Below are positions 1-17,400 of a DNA stretch of 64,000 nucleotides, in pieces. Position 1 is the stretch's first letter, and every line of letters begins with the position of its first letter. The DNA is taken from NCBI GenBank assembly GCA_949126835.1, contig CASBPS010000055.1, positions 62,001-126,000 of the forward strand. Direction: 5' to 3'. The position numbers were made by a program, and so were the translations under genes. The notes beneath the pieces were generated by a model. It ran no database searches. It was given only the letters and a program-made list of their open reading frames with translations, and was not told the DNA's origin. This DNA comes from Anisus vortex (lineage: Eukaryota; Mollusca; Gastropoda; Planorbidae).

Positions 1-3000
1 CTGGTAATACTACTGCTGGTAATACTACTCTGGTAATTCTACTGCTTGTAATACTACTGCTGGTAATACTACTACTGGTAATACTACTACTGGTAATACT
101 ACTATGGTTAATACTACTGCTGGTAATAATACTGCTGGTAATACTACAACTGGTAATACTACTGCTGGTAATACTACTGCTTGTAATACTACTGCTGGTA
201 ATACTACTACTGGTAATACTACTACTGGTAATACTACTACTTGTAATACTACTACTGGTAATACTACTACTGGTAGTACTACTACTGGTAATACTACTAT
301 TGGTAATACTACTACTGGTAATACTACTACTGTAAATATTACTATTTGTAATACAATTACTGGTAATACTACTACTGGTAATACTACTACTGGTAATACT
401 ACTACTGGTAATACTTCTACTGGTAATACTACTACTGGTATTACTACTACTGGTAATACTACTACTGGTAATACTACTACTGGTAATACTACAACTGGTA
501 ATACTACACCTGGTAATACAACTGCTTGTAATACTACTGCTGGTATTACTACTACTGATAATACTGCTACTGGTAATACTACTACTGGTAATACTACAAC
601 TGGTAATACTACAACTGGTAATACTACTGCTGGTAATACTACTGCTGGTATTTCTACTAATGGTAATACTACTACTGGTAATACTACTACTGGTAATACT
701 ACTACTGGTATTACTACTACTGGTAATACTACTACTGGTAATACTACTACTGGTAATACTACAACTGGTAATACTACTACTGGTAATACTACTACTGGTA
801 ATACTACTACTGGTAATACTACTACTGTAAATATTACTATTTGTAATACAATTACTGGTAATACTACTACTGGTAATACTACTACTGGTAATACTTCTAC
901 TGGTAATACTACTACTGGTAATACTACTACTGGTAATACTACAACTGGTAATACTACTGCTGGTAATACTACTGCTGGTATTTCTACTACTGGTAATACT
1001 ACTACTGGTAGTACTACTACTGGTATTACTACTACTGGTAATACTACTACTGGTAATACTACTACTGGTAATACTACAACTGGTAATACTACTGCTGGTA
1101 ATACTACTGCTTGTAATACTTCTGCTGGTAATACTACTGCTGGTAATAATACTGCTGGTAATACTACTGCTGGTAATACTACTGCTGGTAGTACTTCTAC
1201 TGGTAATACTACTACTGGTAATACTACTGCTGGTAATACTACTTCTGGTATTACTACTACTGATAATACTACTACTGGTAATACTACTAATTGTAATACT
1301 ACTACCTGTAATACTTCTACTGGTAATACTACTACTGGTATTACTACTACTGATAATACTACTACTGGTAATACTACAAATTGTAATACTACTACTTGTA
1401 ATACTTCTACTGGTAATACTACTACTGGTAATACTACTACTGGTAATACTACTGCTTGTAATACTTCTGCTGGTAATACTACTGCTGGTAATAATACTGC
1501 TGGTAATACTACTGCTGGTAATACTACTGCTGGTAGTACTTCTACTGGTAATACTACTACTGGTAATACTACTGCTGGTAATACTACTTCTGGTATTACT
1601 ACTACTGATAATACTACTACTGGTAATACTACTAATTGTAATACTACTACCTGTAATACTTCTACTGGTAATACTACTACTGGTATTACCACTACTGATA
1701 ATACTACTACTGGTAATACTACAAATTGTAATACTACTACTTGTAATACTTCTACTGGTAATACTACTACTGGTAATACTACTACTGGTAATACTACTTC
1801 TGGTAATACTACTACTGGTAATACTACTACTGGTAATACTACTACTGGTAATACTAATACTGGTAATACTACTACTGGTAATACTACTACTGGTAATACT
1901 ACTTTTGGTAATACTACTACTAGTAATACTACTACTGGTAATACTACTATTTGTAATACAATTACTGGTAATACTACTACTGGTAATACAACTATTGGTA
2001 ATACTACTACTGGTATTACTACTACTGGTAATACTACTACTGGTAATACTACTACTGATAATAAAACTACTGGTAATACTACAACTGGTAACAATACTAC
2101 TGGTAATACTACTGCTGATAATACTACTACTGGTAATACTAATACGGTTAATACTACTGCTGGTAATAACACTGCTGGTAATACACCTACTGGTAATACT
2201 ACTACTGGTAAAACTACTACTAGTAATACTACTACTGGTATTACTACTACTGGTAATACTACTACTTGTAATACTACTACTGGTAAACTACTACTTGTAA
2301 TACTACTACTGGTAATACAACTATTGGTAATACTACTACTGGTATTACTACTACTGGTAATACTACTACTGGTAATACAACTACTGGTAATACTGTTACT
2401 GGTAATACTAATACTGATAATAAAACTACTGGTAATACTACAACTGGTAACAATGCTACTGGTAATACTACTGCTGATAATACTACTACTGGTAATACTA
2501 CTACTGGTATTACTACTACTGGTAATACTACTACTTGTAATACTACTACTGGTAATACTACTACTGGTAATACTTCTATTGGTAATACTTCTGCTGGTAA
2601 TACTACTCTGGTAATTCTACTGCTTGTAATACTACTGCTGGTAATACTACTACTGGTAATACTACTACTGGTAATACTACTGCTGGTAATACTACTGCTG
2701 GTATTACTACTACTGGTAATACTACTACTGGTAATACTACTACTGGTCATACTACTACGGGTAATACTACAATTTGTAATACTACTACTGCTAATACTAC
2801 TACTGGTAATACTAATACTGGTAATACTACTACTGGTATTACTACTACTAGTAATACTACTACTGGTAATACTACTACTGGTGATACTACAACTGGTAAT
2901 ACTACTGCTGGTAATACTACTGTTAGTATTACTACTACTGGTAATACTACTACTGGTAATACTACTTCTGGTAATACTACTACTGGTATTACTACTACTG

Positions 3001-4410
3001 GTAATACTACTACTGGTAATACTACTACTGGTAATACTACAACTAATAATACTACTCCTGGTAATACTACTGCTTGTATTACTACTGCTGGTAATACTAC
3101 TGCTGGTAATACTTCTACTGTTAATACTACTACTGGTAATACTACTGCTGGTAATACTACTGCTGGTATTACTACTACTGATAATACTACTACTGGTACA
3201 CTACTACTGGTAATACTACTGCTGGTAATACTACTGCTGGTAATACTACTGCTGGTAATACTTCTACTGTTAATACTACTACTGGTAATACTACTGCTGG
3301 TAATACTACTGCTGGTATTACTACTACTGATAATACTACTACTGGTATTACTACTACTTGTAATACTACTACTTGTAATACTACTACTGGTAATACTACT
3401 ACTGTTAATACTACTGCTGGTAATACTACTTCTGGTATTACTACTACTGGTAATACTACTACTGGTAATACTACTACTGGTTATACTACTACTTGTAATA
3501 CTACTACTTGTAATACTATTACTTGTAATACTACTACTGGTAATACTACTACTGATAATACTACTACTGGTAATACTACTACTTGTAATACTACTACTTG
3601 TAATACTACTACTTGTAATACTACTACTGGTAATACTACTACTGGTAATACTACTGCTGGTAATGCTTCTACTGGTAATACTACTGCTGGTAATACTACT
3701 GCTGGTAATACTTCTGCTGGTATTACTACTACTGGTAATACTACTACTGGTAATACTACTACTGGTAATACTACTACTTGTAATACTACTACTGATAATA
3801 CTACTACTTGTAATACTACTACTGGTAATACTACTACTGATAATACTACTACTGGTAATACTACTACTTGTAATACTACTACTTGTAATACTACTACTGG
3901 TAATACTACTACTGGTAATACTACTACTGGTAATACTACTGCTGGTAATGCTTCTACTGGTAATACTACTACTGGTAATACTACTGCTGGTAATACTACT
4001 GCTGGTATTACTACTACTGATAATACTACTACTGGTAATACTACTATTTGTAATACAATTACTGGTAATACTACTACTGGTAATACAACTATTGGTAATA
4101 CTACTACTGGTAATACTACTACTGGTAATACTACTACTGGTATTACTACTACTGGTAATACTACTACTTGTAATACTACTACTGGTAATACTACTATTTA
4201 TAATACTACTACTGGTAATACTACTGCTTGTAATACTACTGCTAGTATTAATACTACTGATAATACTGCTACTGGTAATACTACTACTGGTAATACTACT
4301 ACTGGTATTACTACTACTGGTAATACTACTACTGGTAATACTACTACTGGTAATACTACAACTGGTAATACTAATGCTGGTAATACTACTGCTTGTAATA
4401 CTACTGCTGG

Positions 4411-6838
4411 TAATACTACTACTGGTATTACTACTACTGGTAATACTACTACTTGTAATACTACTACTGGTAATACTACTATTTATAATACTACTACTGG
4501 TAATACTACTGCTTGTAATACTACTGCTAGTATTAATACTACTGATAATACTGCTACTGGTAATACTACTACTGGTAATACTACTACTGGTATTACTACT
4601 ACTGGTAATACTACTACTGGTAATACTACTACTGGTAATACTACAACTGGTAATACTAATGCTGGTAATACTACTGCTTGTAATACTACTGCTGGTAATA
4701 CTACTACTGGTAATAATACTGCTGGTAATACTACTGCTGGTAATACTACTGCTGGTAATACTTCTACTGATAATACTACTACTGGTAATACTACTAATTG
4801 TAATACTACAACTTGTAATACTACTACTGGTAATACTACTACTGTTAATACTACTACTTGTAATACTACTCCTTGTAATACAACTGCTTGTAATACTACT
4901 GCTGGTATTACTACTACTGATAATACTGCTACTGGTAATACTACTACTGGTAATACTACTACTGGTAATACTACAACTGGTAATACTACTGCTGGTAATA
5001 CTACTGCTGGTATTTCTACTAATGGTATAACTACTACTGGTAATACTACTACTGGTAATACTACTACTGGTATTACTACTACTGGTAATACTACTACTGG
5101 TAATACTACTACTGGTAATACTACAACTGGTAATACTACTGCTGGTAATAATACTGCTTGTAATACTACTGCTGGTAATACTACTACTGGTAATACTACA
5201 ACTGGTAATACTACTGCAGGTAATAATACTGCTTGTAATACTACTGCTGGTAATACTACTGCTGGTAATACTAGTGCTGGTATTACTACTACTGATAATA
5301 CTACTACTGGTAATACTACTACTGGTAATACTACAACTGGTAATACTACTGCTGGTAATACTACTGCTGGTATTTCTACTAATGGTATAACTACTACTGG
5401 TAATACTACTACTGGTAATACTACTACTGGTATTACTACTACTGGTAATACTACTACTGGTAATACTACTACTGGTAATACTACAACTGGTAATACTACT
5501 GCTGGTAATAATACTGCTTGTAATACTACTGCTGGTAATACTACTACTGGTAATACTACAACTGGTAATACTACTGCTGGTAATACTACTGCTTGTATTA
5601 CTACTACTGATAATACTACTACTGGTAATACTAAAAATTGTAATACTACTACTCGTAATACTACTACTTTTAATACTACTACTTGTAATACTACTACTTG
5701 TAATACTACTTTTTGTAATACTACTACTGGTAATACTACTACTGATAATACTACTACTGGTAATACTACTACTTGTAATACTACTACTTTTAATACTACT
5801 ACTGGTAATACTACTACTGGTAATACTACTACTGGTAATACTACTACTGGTAATACTACTACTAGTAATACTACTACTGGTAATACTACTATTTGTAAAA
5901 CAATTACTGGTAATACTACTACTGGTAATACAACTATTGGTAATACTACTACTGGTATTACTACTACTGGTAATACTACTACTGGTAATACAACTACTGG
6001 TAATACTGTTACTGGTAATACTAATACTGATAATAAAACTACTGGTAATACTACAACTGGTAACAATGCTACTGGTAATACTACTGCTGATAATACTACT
6101 ACTGGTAATACTACTACTGGTATTACTACTACTGGTAATACTACTACTTGTAATACTACTACTGGTAATACTACTACTTGTAATACTACTACTTGTAATA
6201 CTACTACTGGTAATACTACTACTGGTAATACTACTACTGGTAAGACTACAACTGGTAATACTACTCCTGGAAATACTACTGCTTGTAATACTACTGCTGG
6301 TATTACTACTCTTGATAATACTGCTACTGGTAATACTACTACTGGTAATACTACTACTGGTAATACTACAACTGGTAATACTACTGCTGGTAATACTACT
6401 GCTGGTATTTCTACTACTGGTAATACTACTACTGGTAATACTACTACTGGTAATACTACTACTGGTATTACTACTACTGGTAATACTACTACTGGTAATA
6501 CTACTACTGGTGATACTACAACTGGTAATACTACTGCTGGTAATACTACTGCTTGTAATACTACTGCTGGTAATACTACTGCTGGTAATAATACTGCTGG
6601 TAATACTACTGCTGGTAATACTACTGCTGGTAATACTTCTACTGGTAATACTACTACTGGTAATACTACTGCTGGTAATACTACTTCTGGTATTACTACT
6701 ACTGATAATACTACTACTGGTAATACTACTAATTGTAATACTACTACCTGTAATACTTCTACTGGTAATACTACTACTAGTATTACTACTACTGATAATA
6801 CTACTACTTGTAATACTACTAATTGTAATACTACTACT
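4411..6838 (+). repeat. 2.9-kb-spaced internal duplication in A1, first copy
   Basis: The string recurs at 7,291-9,778, with an offset of 2,880 bp at the left end and 2,940 bp after about 7,660, where the second copy has 60 bp more. The same pair is carried in A2 at about 26,326-28,753 and 29,206-31,693, so it is older than the A1/A2 duplication. A shorter tandem repeat of 285 bp (4,141 / 4,426) abuts the left end. Confidence 0.75.
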
Positions 6839-7290
6839 GGTAATACTACTACTGGTAATACTACTACTGGTAATACTACTGCTGGTAATGCTTCTACTGG
6901 TAATACTACTACTGGTAATACTACTGCTGGTAATACTACTGCTGGTATTACTACTACTGATAATACTACTACTGGTAATACTACTATTTGTAATACAATT
7001 ACTGGTAATACTACTACTGGTAATACAACTATTGGTAATACTACTACTGGTATTACTACTACTGGTATTACTACTACTGGTAATACTACTACTGGTAATA
7101 CTGTTACTGGTAATACTACTACTGATAATAAAACTACTGGTAATACTACAACTGGTAACAATACTACTGGTAATACTACTGCTGATAATACTACTACTGG
7201 TAATACTAATACGGTTAATACTACTGCTGGTAATAATACTGCTGGTAATACACCTACTGGTAATACTACTACTGGTAATACTACTACTGG

Positions 7291-9778
7291 TAATACTACT
7301 ACTGGTATTACTACTACTGGTAATACTACTACTTGTAATACTACTACTGGTAATACTACTATTTATAATACTACTACTGGTAATACTACTGCTTGTAATA
7401 CTACTGCTAGTATTAATACTACTGATAATACTGCTACTGGTAATACTACTACTGGTAATACTACTACTGGTATTACTACTACTGGTAATACTACTACTGG
7501 TAATACTACTACTGGTAATACTACAACTGGTAATACTAATGCTGGTAATACTACTGCTTGTAATACTACTGCTGGTAATACTACTACTGGTAATAATACT
7601 GCTGGTAATACTACTGCTGGTAATACTACTGCTGGTAATACTTCTACTGGTAATACTACTACTGGTAATACTACTGCTGGTAATACTACTGCTGGTATTA
7701 CTACTACTGATAATACTACTACTGGTAATACTACTAATTGTAATACTACAACTTGTAATACTACTACTGGTAATACTACTACTGTTAATACTACTACTTG
7801 TAATACTACTCCTTGTAATACAACTGCTTGTAATACTACTGCTGGTATTACTACTACTGATAATACTGCTACTGGTAATACTACTACTGGTAATACTACT
7901 ACTGGTAATACTACAACTGGTAATACTACTGCTGGTAATACTACTGCTGGTATTTCTACTAATGGTATAACTACTACTGGTAATACTACTACTGGTAATA
8001 CTACTACTGGTATTACTACTACTGGTAATACTACTACTGGTAATACTACTACTGGTAATACTACAACTGGTAATACTACTGCTGGTAATAATACTGCTTG
8101 TAATACTACTGCTGGTAATACTACTACTGGTAATACTACAACTGGTAATACTACTGCAGGTAATAATACTGCTTGTAATACTACTGCTGGTAATACTACT
8201 GCTGGTAATACTAGTGCTGGTATTACTACTACTGATAATACTACTACTGGTAATACTACTACTGGTAATACTACAACTGGTAATACTACTGCTGGTAATA
8301 CTACTGCTGGTATTTCTACTAATGGTATAACTACTACTGGTAATACTACTACTGGTAATACTACTACTGGTATTACTACTACTGGTAATACTACTACTGG
8401 TAATACTACTACTGGTAATACTACAACTGGTAATACTACTGCTGGTAATAATACTGCTTGTAATACTACTGCTGGTAATACTACTACTGGTAATACTACA
8501 ACTGGTAATACTACTGCTGGTAATACTACTGCTGGTATTACTACTACTGATAATACTACTACTGGTAATACTAAAAATTGTAATACTACTACTCGTAATA
8601 CTACTACTTTTAATACTACTACTTGTAATACTACTACTTGTAATACTACTTTTTGTAATACTACTACTGGTAATACTACTACTGATAATACTACTACTGG
8701 TAATACTACTACTTGTAATACTACTACTTTTAATACTACTACTGGTAATACTACTACTGGTAATACTACTACTGGTAATACTACTACTGGTAATACTACT
8801 ACTAGTAATACTACTACTGGTAATACTACTATTTGTAAAACAATTACTGGTAATACTACTACTGGTAATACAACTATTGGTAATACTACTACTGGTATTA
8901 CTACTACTGGTAATACTACTACTGGTAATACAACTACTGGTAATACTGTTACTGGTAATACTAATACTGATAATAAAACTACTGGTAATACTACAACTGG
9001 TAACAATGCTACTGGTAATACTACTGCTGATAATACTACTACTGGTAATACTACTACTGGTATTACTACTACTGGTAATACTACTACTTGTAATACTACT
9101 ACTGGTAATACTACTACTTGTAATACTACTACTTGTAATACTACTACTGGTAATACTACTACTGGTAATACTACTACTGGTAAGACTACAACTGGTAATA
9201 CTACTCCTGGAAATACTACTGCTTGTAATACTACTGCTGGTATTACTACTCTTGATAATACTGCTACTGGTAATACTACTACTGGTAATACTACTACTGG
9301 TAATACTACAACTGGTAATACTACTGCTGGTAATACTACTGCTGGTATTTCTACTACTGGTAATACTACTACTGGTAATACTACTACTGGTAATACTACT
9401 ACTGGTATTACTACTACTGGTAATACTACTACTGGTAATACTACTACTGGTGATACTACAACTGGTAATACTACTGCTGGTAATACTACTGCTTGTAATA
9501 CTACTGCTGGTAATACTACTGCTGGTAATAATACTGCTGGTAATACTACTGCTGGTAATACTACTGCTGGTAATACTTCTACTGGTAATACTACTACTGG
9601 TAATACTACTGCTGGTAATACTACTTCTGGTATTACTACTACTGATAATACTACTACTGGTAATACTACTAATTGTAATACTACTACCTGTAATACTTCT
9701 ACTGGTAATACTACTACTAGTATTACTACTACTGATAATACTACTACTTGTAATACTACTAATTGTAATACTACTACT
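7291..9778 (+). repeat. 2.9-kb-spaced internal duplication in A1, second copy
   Basis: Second copy of the 4,411-6,838 string, with 60 bp more near 7,650-7,710. The copies part at 6,839 / 9,779. About 450 bp of other array sequence separates the two copies. Confidence 0.75.
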
Positions 9779-11485
9779 TGTAATACTTCTACAGGTAATA
9801 CTACTACTGGTAATACTACTACTGGTAATACTACTACTGGTAATACTACTACTGGTAATACTACTACTGGTAATACTACTACTGGTAATACTACTACTGG
9901 TAATACTACTACTGGTAATACTACTACTAGTAATACTACTACTGGTAATACTACTATTTGTAATACAATTACTGGTAATACTACTACTGGTAAACTACTA
10001 CTTGTAATACTACTACTGGTAATATTACTATTTGTATTACAAATACTGGTAATACTACTACTGGTAATACTACTACTGGTAATACTACTACTGGTATAAA
10101 TACTACTTGTAATACTACTACTGGTAATACTACTACTGGTAATGCTACTATTTATAATACTACTACTGGTAATACTACTACTGGTAATACTACTACTGGT
10201 AATACTACTACTGGTAATATTACTATTGTTAATAATACTACTGGTATTACTACTACTGGTAATACTACTACTGGTAATACTACAACTGGTAATACTACTG
10301 CTGGTAATACTACTCCGGTAATTCTACTGCTTGTAATACTACTGCTGGTAATACTACTACTGGTAATACTACTACTGGTAATACTACTATGGTTAATACT
10401 ACTGCTGGTAATAATACTGCTGGTAATACTACAACTGGTAATACTACTGCTGGTAATACTACTGCTTGTAATACTACTGCTGGTAATACTACTACTGGTA
10501 ATACTACTGCTGGTAATACTACTCTGGTAATTCTACTGCTTGTAATACTACTGCTGGTAATACTGCTACTGGTAATACTACTACTGATAATAGTACTATG
10601 GTTAATACTACTGCTGGTAATAATACTGCTGGTAATACTACAACTGGTAATAATACTGCTGGTAATACTACTGCTTGTAATACTACTGCTGGTAATACTA
10701 CTACTGGTAATACTACTACTTGTAATACTACTACTGGTAATACTACTACTGGTAATACTACTACTGGTAATACTACTATTGGTAATACTACTACTGGTAA
10801 TACTACTACTGGTAATACTACTACTGATAATACTACTACTGGTAATACTACTACTTGTAATACTACTACTGGTAATACTACTACTGGTATTACTACTACT
10901 GGTAATACTGCTACTGGTAATACTACTACTGGTAATACTACTACTGGTAATACTACAACTGGTAATACTACTGCTGGTAATACTACTGCTGGTATTTCTA
11001 CTAATGGTAATACTACTACTGGTAATACTACTACTGGTAATACTACTACTGGTATTACTACTACTGGTAATACTACTACTGGTAATACTACTACTGGTAA
11101 TACTACAACTGGTAATACTACTGCTGGTAATAATACTGCTTGTAATACTACTGCTGGTAATACTACTACTGGTAATACTACTACTGGTAATACTACTGCA
11201 GGTAATAATACTGCTTGTAATACTACTGCTGGTAATACTACTGCTGGTAATACTAATGCTGGTATTACTACTACTGATAATACTACTACTGGTAATACTA
11301 AAAATTGTAATACTACTACTCGTAATACTACTACTTGTAATACTACTACTTGTAATACTACTACTTGTAATACTACTTTTTGTAATACTACTACTGGTAA
11401 TACTACTACTGATAATACTACTACTGGTAATACTACTACTTGTAATACTACTACTTTTAATACTACTACTGGTAATACTACTACT

Positions 11486-14400
11486 GGTAATACTACTACT
11501 GGTAATACTACTACTGGTAATACTACTACTAGTAATACTACTACTGGTAATACTACTATTTGTAATACAATTACTGGTAATACTACTACTGGTAATACAA
11601 CTATTGGTAATACTACTACTAGTATTACTACTACTGGTAATACTACTACTGGTAATACAACTACTGGTAATAGTGTTACTGGTAATACTAATACTGATAA
11701 TAAAACTACTGGTAATACTACAACTGGTAACAATGCTACTGGTAATACTACTGCTGATAATACTACTACTGGTAATACTACTACTGGTATTACTACTACT
11801 GGTAATACTACTACTTGTAATACTACTACTGGTAATACTACTACTTGTAATACTACTACTTGTAATACTACTACTGGTAATACTACTACTGGTAATACTA
11901 CTACTGGTAATACTACTACTGGTAATACTACTACTGTAAATATTACTATTTGTAATACAATTACTGGTAATACTACTACTGGTAATACTACTACTAGTAA
12001 TACTGCTACTGGTAATACTACTACTGGTAATACTACTACTGGTTTTACTACTACTGGTAATACTACTACTGGTAATACTACTACTGGTAATACTACTACT
12101 GGTAAGACTACAACTGGTAATACTACTCCTGGAAATACTACTGCTTGTAATACTACTGCTAATATTACAACTCTTGATAATACTGCTACTGGTAATACTA
12201 CTACTGGTAATACTACTACTGGAAATACTACAACTGGTAATACTACTGCTGGTAATACTACTGCTGGTATTTCTACTACTGGTAATACTACTACTGGTAA
12301 TACTACTACTGGTAATAATACTACTGGTATTACTACTACTGGTAATACTACTACTGGTAATACTACTACTGGTAATACTACAACTGGTAATACTACTGCT
12401 GGTAATACTACTGCTTGTAATACTACTGCTGGTAATACTACTGCTGGTAATAATACTGCTGGTGATACTACTACTGATAATACTACTACTGGTAATACTA
12501 CTAATTGTAATACTACTACCTGTAATACTTCTACTGGTAATACTACTACTAGTATTACTACTACTGATAATACTACTACTGGTAATACTACTAATTGTAA
12601 TACTACTACTTGTAATACTTCTACTGGTAATACTACTACTGGTAATACTACTACTGGTAATACTACTACAGGTAATACTACTACTATTAATACTACTACT
12701 TGTAATACTACTACTGGTAATACTACTACTGGTAATACTACTACTGGTAATACTACTACTAGTAATACTACTACTGGTAATACTACTATTTGTAATACAA
12801 TTACTGGTAATACTACTACTGGTAATACAACTATTGGTAATACTACTACTGGTATTACTACTACTGGTAATACTACTACTGGTAATACTACTACTGGTAA
12901 TACTGTTACTGGTAATACTACTACTGATAATAAAACTACTGGTAATACTACAACTGGTAACAATACTACTGGTAATACTACTGCTGATAATACTACTACT
13001 GGTAATACTAATACTGTTAATACTACTGCTGGTAATAATACTGCTGGTAATACACCTACTGGTAATACTACTACTGGTAATACTACTACTGGTAATACTA
13101 CTACTGGCATTACTACTACTGGTAATACTACTACTATTAATACTACTACTTGTAATACTACTGCTGGTAATACTACTGCTGGTAATACTACTGCTGGTAA
13201 TACTTCTACTGGTAATACTACCACTGGTAATACTACTGCTGGTAATACAACTGCTGGTATTACTACTACTGATAATACTACTACTGGTAATACTACTAAT
13301 TGTAATACTACTACTTGTAATACTACTACTGGTAATACTACTACTTGTAATACCACTACTTGTAATACTACTACTTGTAATACTACTACTGGTAATACTA
13401 CTACTGATAACACTACTACTGGTAATACTACTACTTGTAATACTACTACTTGTAATACTACTACTGGTAATACTACTACTGGTAATACTATTGCTGGTAA
13501 TACTTCTACTGGTAATAAAACTACTGGTAATACTACTACTGGTAATACTACTTCTGGTAATACTACTACTGGTAATACTACTACTGGTAATACTACTACT
13601 GGTAATACTACTACTGGTAATACTACTACTAGTAATACTACTACTGGTAATACTACTATTTGTAATACAATTACTGGTAATACTACTACTGGTAATACAA
13701 CTATTGGTAATACTACTACTGGTATTAATACTACTTGTAATACTACTACTGGTAATACTACTACTGGTAATACTACTATTTATAATACTACTACTGGTAA
13801 TACTACTACTGGTAATACTACTACTGGTAATATTACTATTGTTAATAATACTACTGGTATTACTACTACTGGTAATACTACTACTGGTAATACTACAACT
13901 GGTAATACTACTGCTGGTAATACTACTGCTGGTATTACTACTACTGGTAATACTACTACTGGTAATACTACTACTGGTAATACTACTACTTGTATTACTA
14001 CTACTGGTAATACTACTACTGGTAATACTTCTACTGGTAATACTACTGCTGGTAATACTACTCTGGTAATTCTACTGCTTGTAATACTACTGCTGGTAAT
14101 ACTACTACTGGTAATACTACTACTGGTATTAATACTACTTGTAATACTACTACTGGTAATACTACTACTGGTAATACTACTATTTATAATACTACTACTG
14201 GTAATACTACTACTGGTAATACTACTACTGGTAATATTACTATTGTTAATAATACTACTGGTATTACTACTACTGGTAATACTACTACTGGTAATACTAC
14301 AACTGGTAATACTACTGCTGGTAATACTACTGCTGGTATTACTACTACTGGTAATACTACTACTGGTAATACTACTACTGGTAATACTACTACTTGTATT

Positions 14401-17400
14401 ACTACTACTGGTAATACTACTACTGGTAATACTTCTACTGGTAATACTACTGCTGGTAATACTACTCTGGTAATTCTACTGCTTGTAATACTACTACTGG
14501 TAATACTACTACTGGTAATACTACTACTGGTAATACTACTATGGTTAATACTACTGCTGGTAATAATACTGCTGGTAATACTACAACTGGTAATACTACT
14601 GCTGGTAATACTACTGCTTGTAATACTACTGCTGGTAATACTACTACTGGTAATACTACTACTGGTAATACTACTACTGGTATTACTACTACTGGTAATA
14701 CTACTACGGGTAATACTTCTACTGGTAATACTACTGCTGGTAATACTACTCTGGTAATTCTACTGCTTGTAATACTACTGCTGGTAATACTACTACTGGT
14801 AATACTACTACTGGTAATACTACTATGGTTAATACTACTGCTGGTAATAATACTGCTGGTAATACTACAACTGGTAATACTACTGCTGGTAATACTACTG
14901 CTTGTAATACTACTGCTGGTAATACTACTACTGGTAATACTACTACTGGTAATACTACTACTTGTAATACTACTACTGGTAATACTACTACTGGTAGTAC
15001 TACTACTGGTAATACTACTATTGGTAATACTACTACTGGTAATACTACTACTGTAAATATTACTATTTGTAATACAATTACTGGTAATACTACTACTGGT
15101 AATACTACTACTGGTAATACTACTACTGGTAATACTTCTACTGGTAATACTACTACTGGTATTACTACTACTGGTAATACTACTACTGGTAATACTACTA
15201 CTGGTAATACTACAACTGGTAATACTACACCTGGTAATACAACTGCTTGTAATACTACTGCTGGTATTACTACTACTGATAATACTGCTACTGGTAATAC
15301 TACTACTGGTAATACTACAACTGGTAATACTACAACTGGTAATACTACTGCTGGTAATACTACTGCTGGTATTTCTACTAATGGTAATACTACTACTGGT
15401 AATACTACTACTGGTAATACTACTACTGGTATTACTACTACTGGTAATACTACTACTGGTAATACTACTACTGGTAATACTACAACTGGTAATACTACTA
15501 CTGGTAATACTACTACTGGTAATACTACTACTGGTAATACTACTACTGTAAATATTACTATTTGTAATACAATTACTGGTAATACTACTACTGGTAATAC
15601 TACTACTGGTAATACTTCTACTGGTAATACTACTACTGGTAATACTACTACTGGTAATACTACAACTGGTAATACTACTGCTGGTAATACTACTGCTGGT
15701 ATTTCTACTACTGGTAATACTACTACTGGTAGTACTACTACTGGTATTACTACTACTGGTAATACTACTACTGGTAATACTACTACTGGTAATACTACAA
15801 CTGGTAATACTACTGCTGGTAATACTACTGCTTGTAATACTTCTGCTGGTAATACTACTGCTGGTAATAATACTGCTGGTAATACTACTGCTGGTAATAC
15901 TACTGCTGGTAGTACTTCTACTGGTAATACTACTACTGGTAATACTACTGCTGGTAATACTACTTCTGGTATTACTACTACTGATAATACTACTACTGGT
16001 AATACTACTAATTGTAATACTACTACCTGTAATACTTCTACTGGTAATACTACTACTGGTATTACTACTACTGATAATACTACTACTGGTAATACTACAA
16101 ATTGTAATACTACTACTTGTAATACTTCTACTGGTAATACTACTACTGGTAATACTACTACTGGTAATACTACTGCTTGTAATACTTCTGCTGGTAATAC
16201 TACTGCTGGTAATAATACTGCTGGTAATACTACTGCTGGTAATACTACTGCTGGTAGTACTTCTACTGGTAATACTACTACTGGTAATACTACTGCTGGT
16301 AATACTACTTCTGGTATTACTACTACTGATAATACTACTACTGGTAATACTACTAATTGTAATACTACTACCTGTAATACTTCTACTGGTAATACTACTA
16401 CTGGTATTACCACTACTGATAATACTACTACTGGTAATACTACAAATTGTAATACTACTACTTGTAATACTTCTACTGGTAATACTACTACTGGTAATAC
16501 TACTACTGGTAATACTACTTCTGGTAATACTACTACTGGTAATACTACTACTGGTAATACTACTACTGGTAATACTAATACTGGTAATACTACTACTGGT
16601 AATACTACTACTGGTAATACTACTTTTGGTAATACTACTACTAGTAATACTACTACTGGTAATACTACTATTTGTAATACAATTACTGGTAATACTACTA
16701 CTGGTAATACAACTATTGGTAATACTACTACTGGTATTACTACTACTGGTAATACTACTACTGGTAATACTACTACTGATAATAAAACTACTGGTAATAC
16801 TACAACTGGTAACAATACTACTGGTAATACTACTGCTGATAATACTACTACTGGTAATACTAATACGGTTAATACTACTGCTGGTAATAACACTGCTGGT
16901 AATACACCTACTGGTAATACTACTACTGGTAAAACTACTACTAGTAATACTACTACTGGTATTACTACTACTGGTAATACTACTACTTGTAATACTACTA
17001 CTGGTAAACTACTACTTGTAATACTACTACTGGTAATACAACTATTGGTAATACTACTACTGGTATTACTACTACTGGTAATACTACTACTGGTAATACA
17101 ACTACTGGTAATACTGTTACTGGTAATACTAATACTGATAATAAAACTACTGGTAATACTACAACTGGTAACAATGCTACTGGTAATACTACTGCTGATA
17201 ATACTACTACTGGTAATACTACTACTGGTATTACTACTACTGGTAATACTACTACTTGTAATACTACTACTGGTAATACTACTACTGGTAATACTTCTAT
17301 TGGTAATACTTCTGCTGGTAATACTACTCTGGTAATTCTACTGCTTGTAATACTACTGCTGGTAATACTACTACTGGTAATACTACTACTGGTAATACTA

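Larger units (their letters stand above)
1..12685 (+). repeat. Large array duplication, copy A1
   Basis: The order of variant units here is repeated at 21,691-34,600. The offset is 21,690 bp up to about 4,110 and 21,915 bp from about 4,141 on, because the other copy carries 225 bp more at that point. The copies part at 12,686 / 34,601. The first 3,778 bp are also present a third time at 14,722-18,499. The left end of this copy lies outside the window. Boundaries come from reading the variant order by eye. Confidence 0.85.

Noticed and set aside
104..2614. Long open frames with Gly-Asn-Thr-Thr-Thr repeats as protein genes (also at 10,598, 37,968, 47,761 and 57,042)
   Set aside because: The 15-bp unit is stop-free in two frames per strand, so such frames arise anywhere. 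They change frame at 14-bp units, have no unique ends, and their variants are mostly amino-acid-changing.
4483..7161. Minus-strand frames of Val-Val-Val-Leu-Pro repeats as elastin- or membrane-like proteins
   Set aside because: Same by-product of the repeat; overlapping open frames exist on the + strand and there is no start context, domain or terminus of its own.
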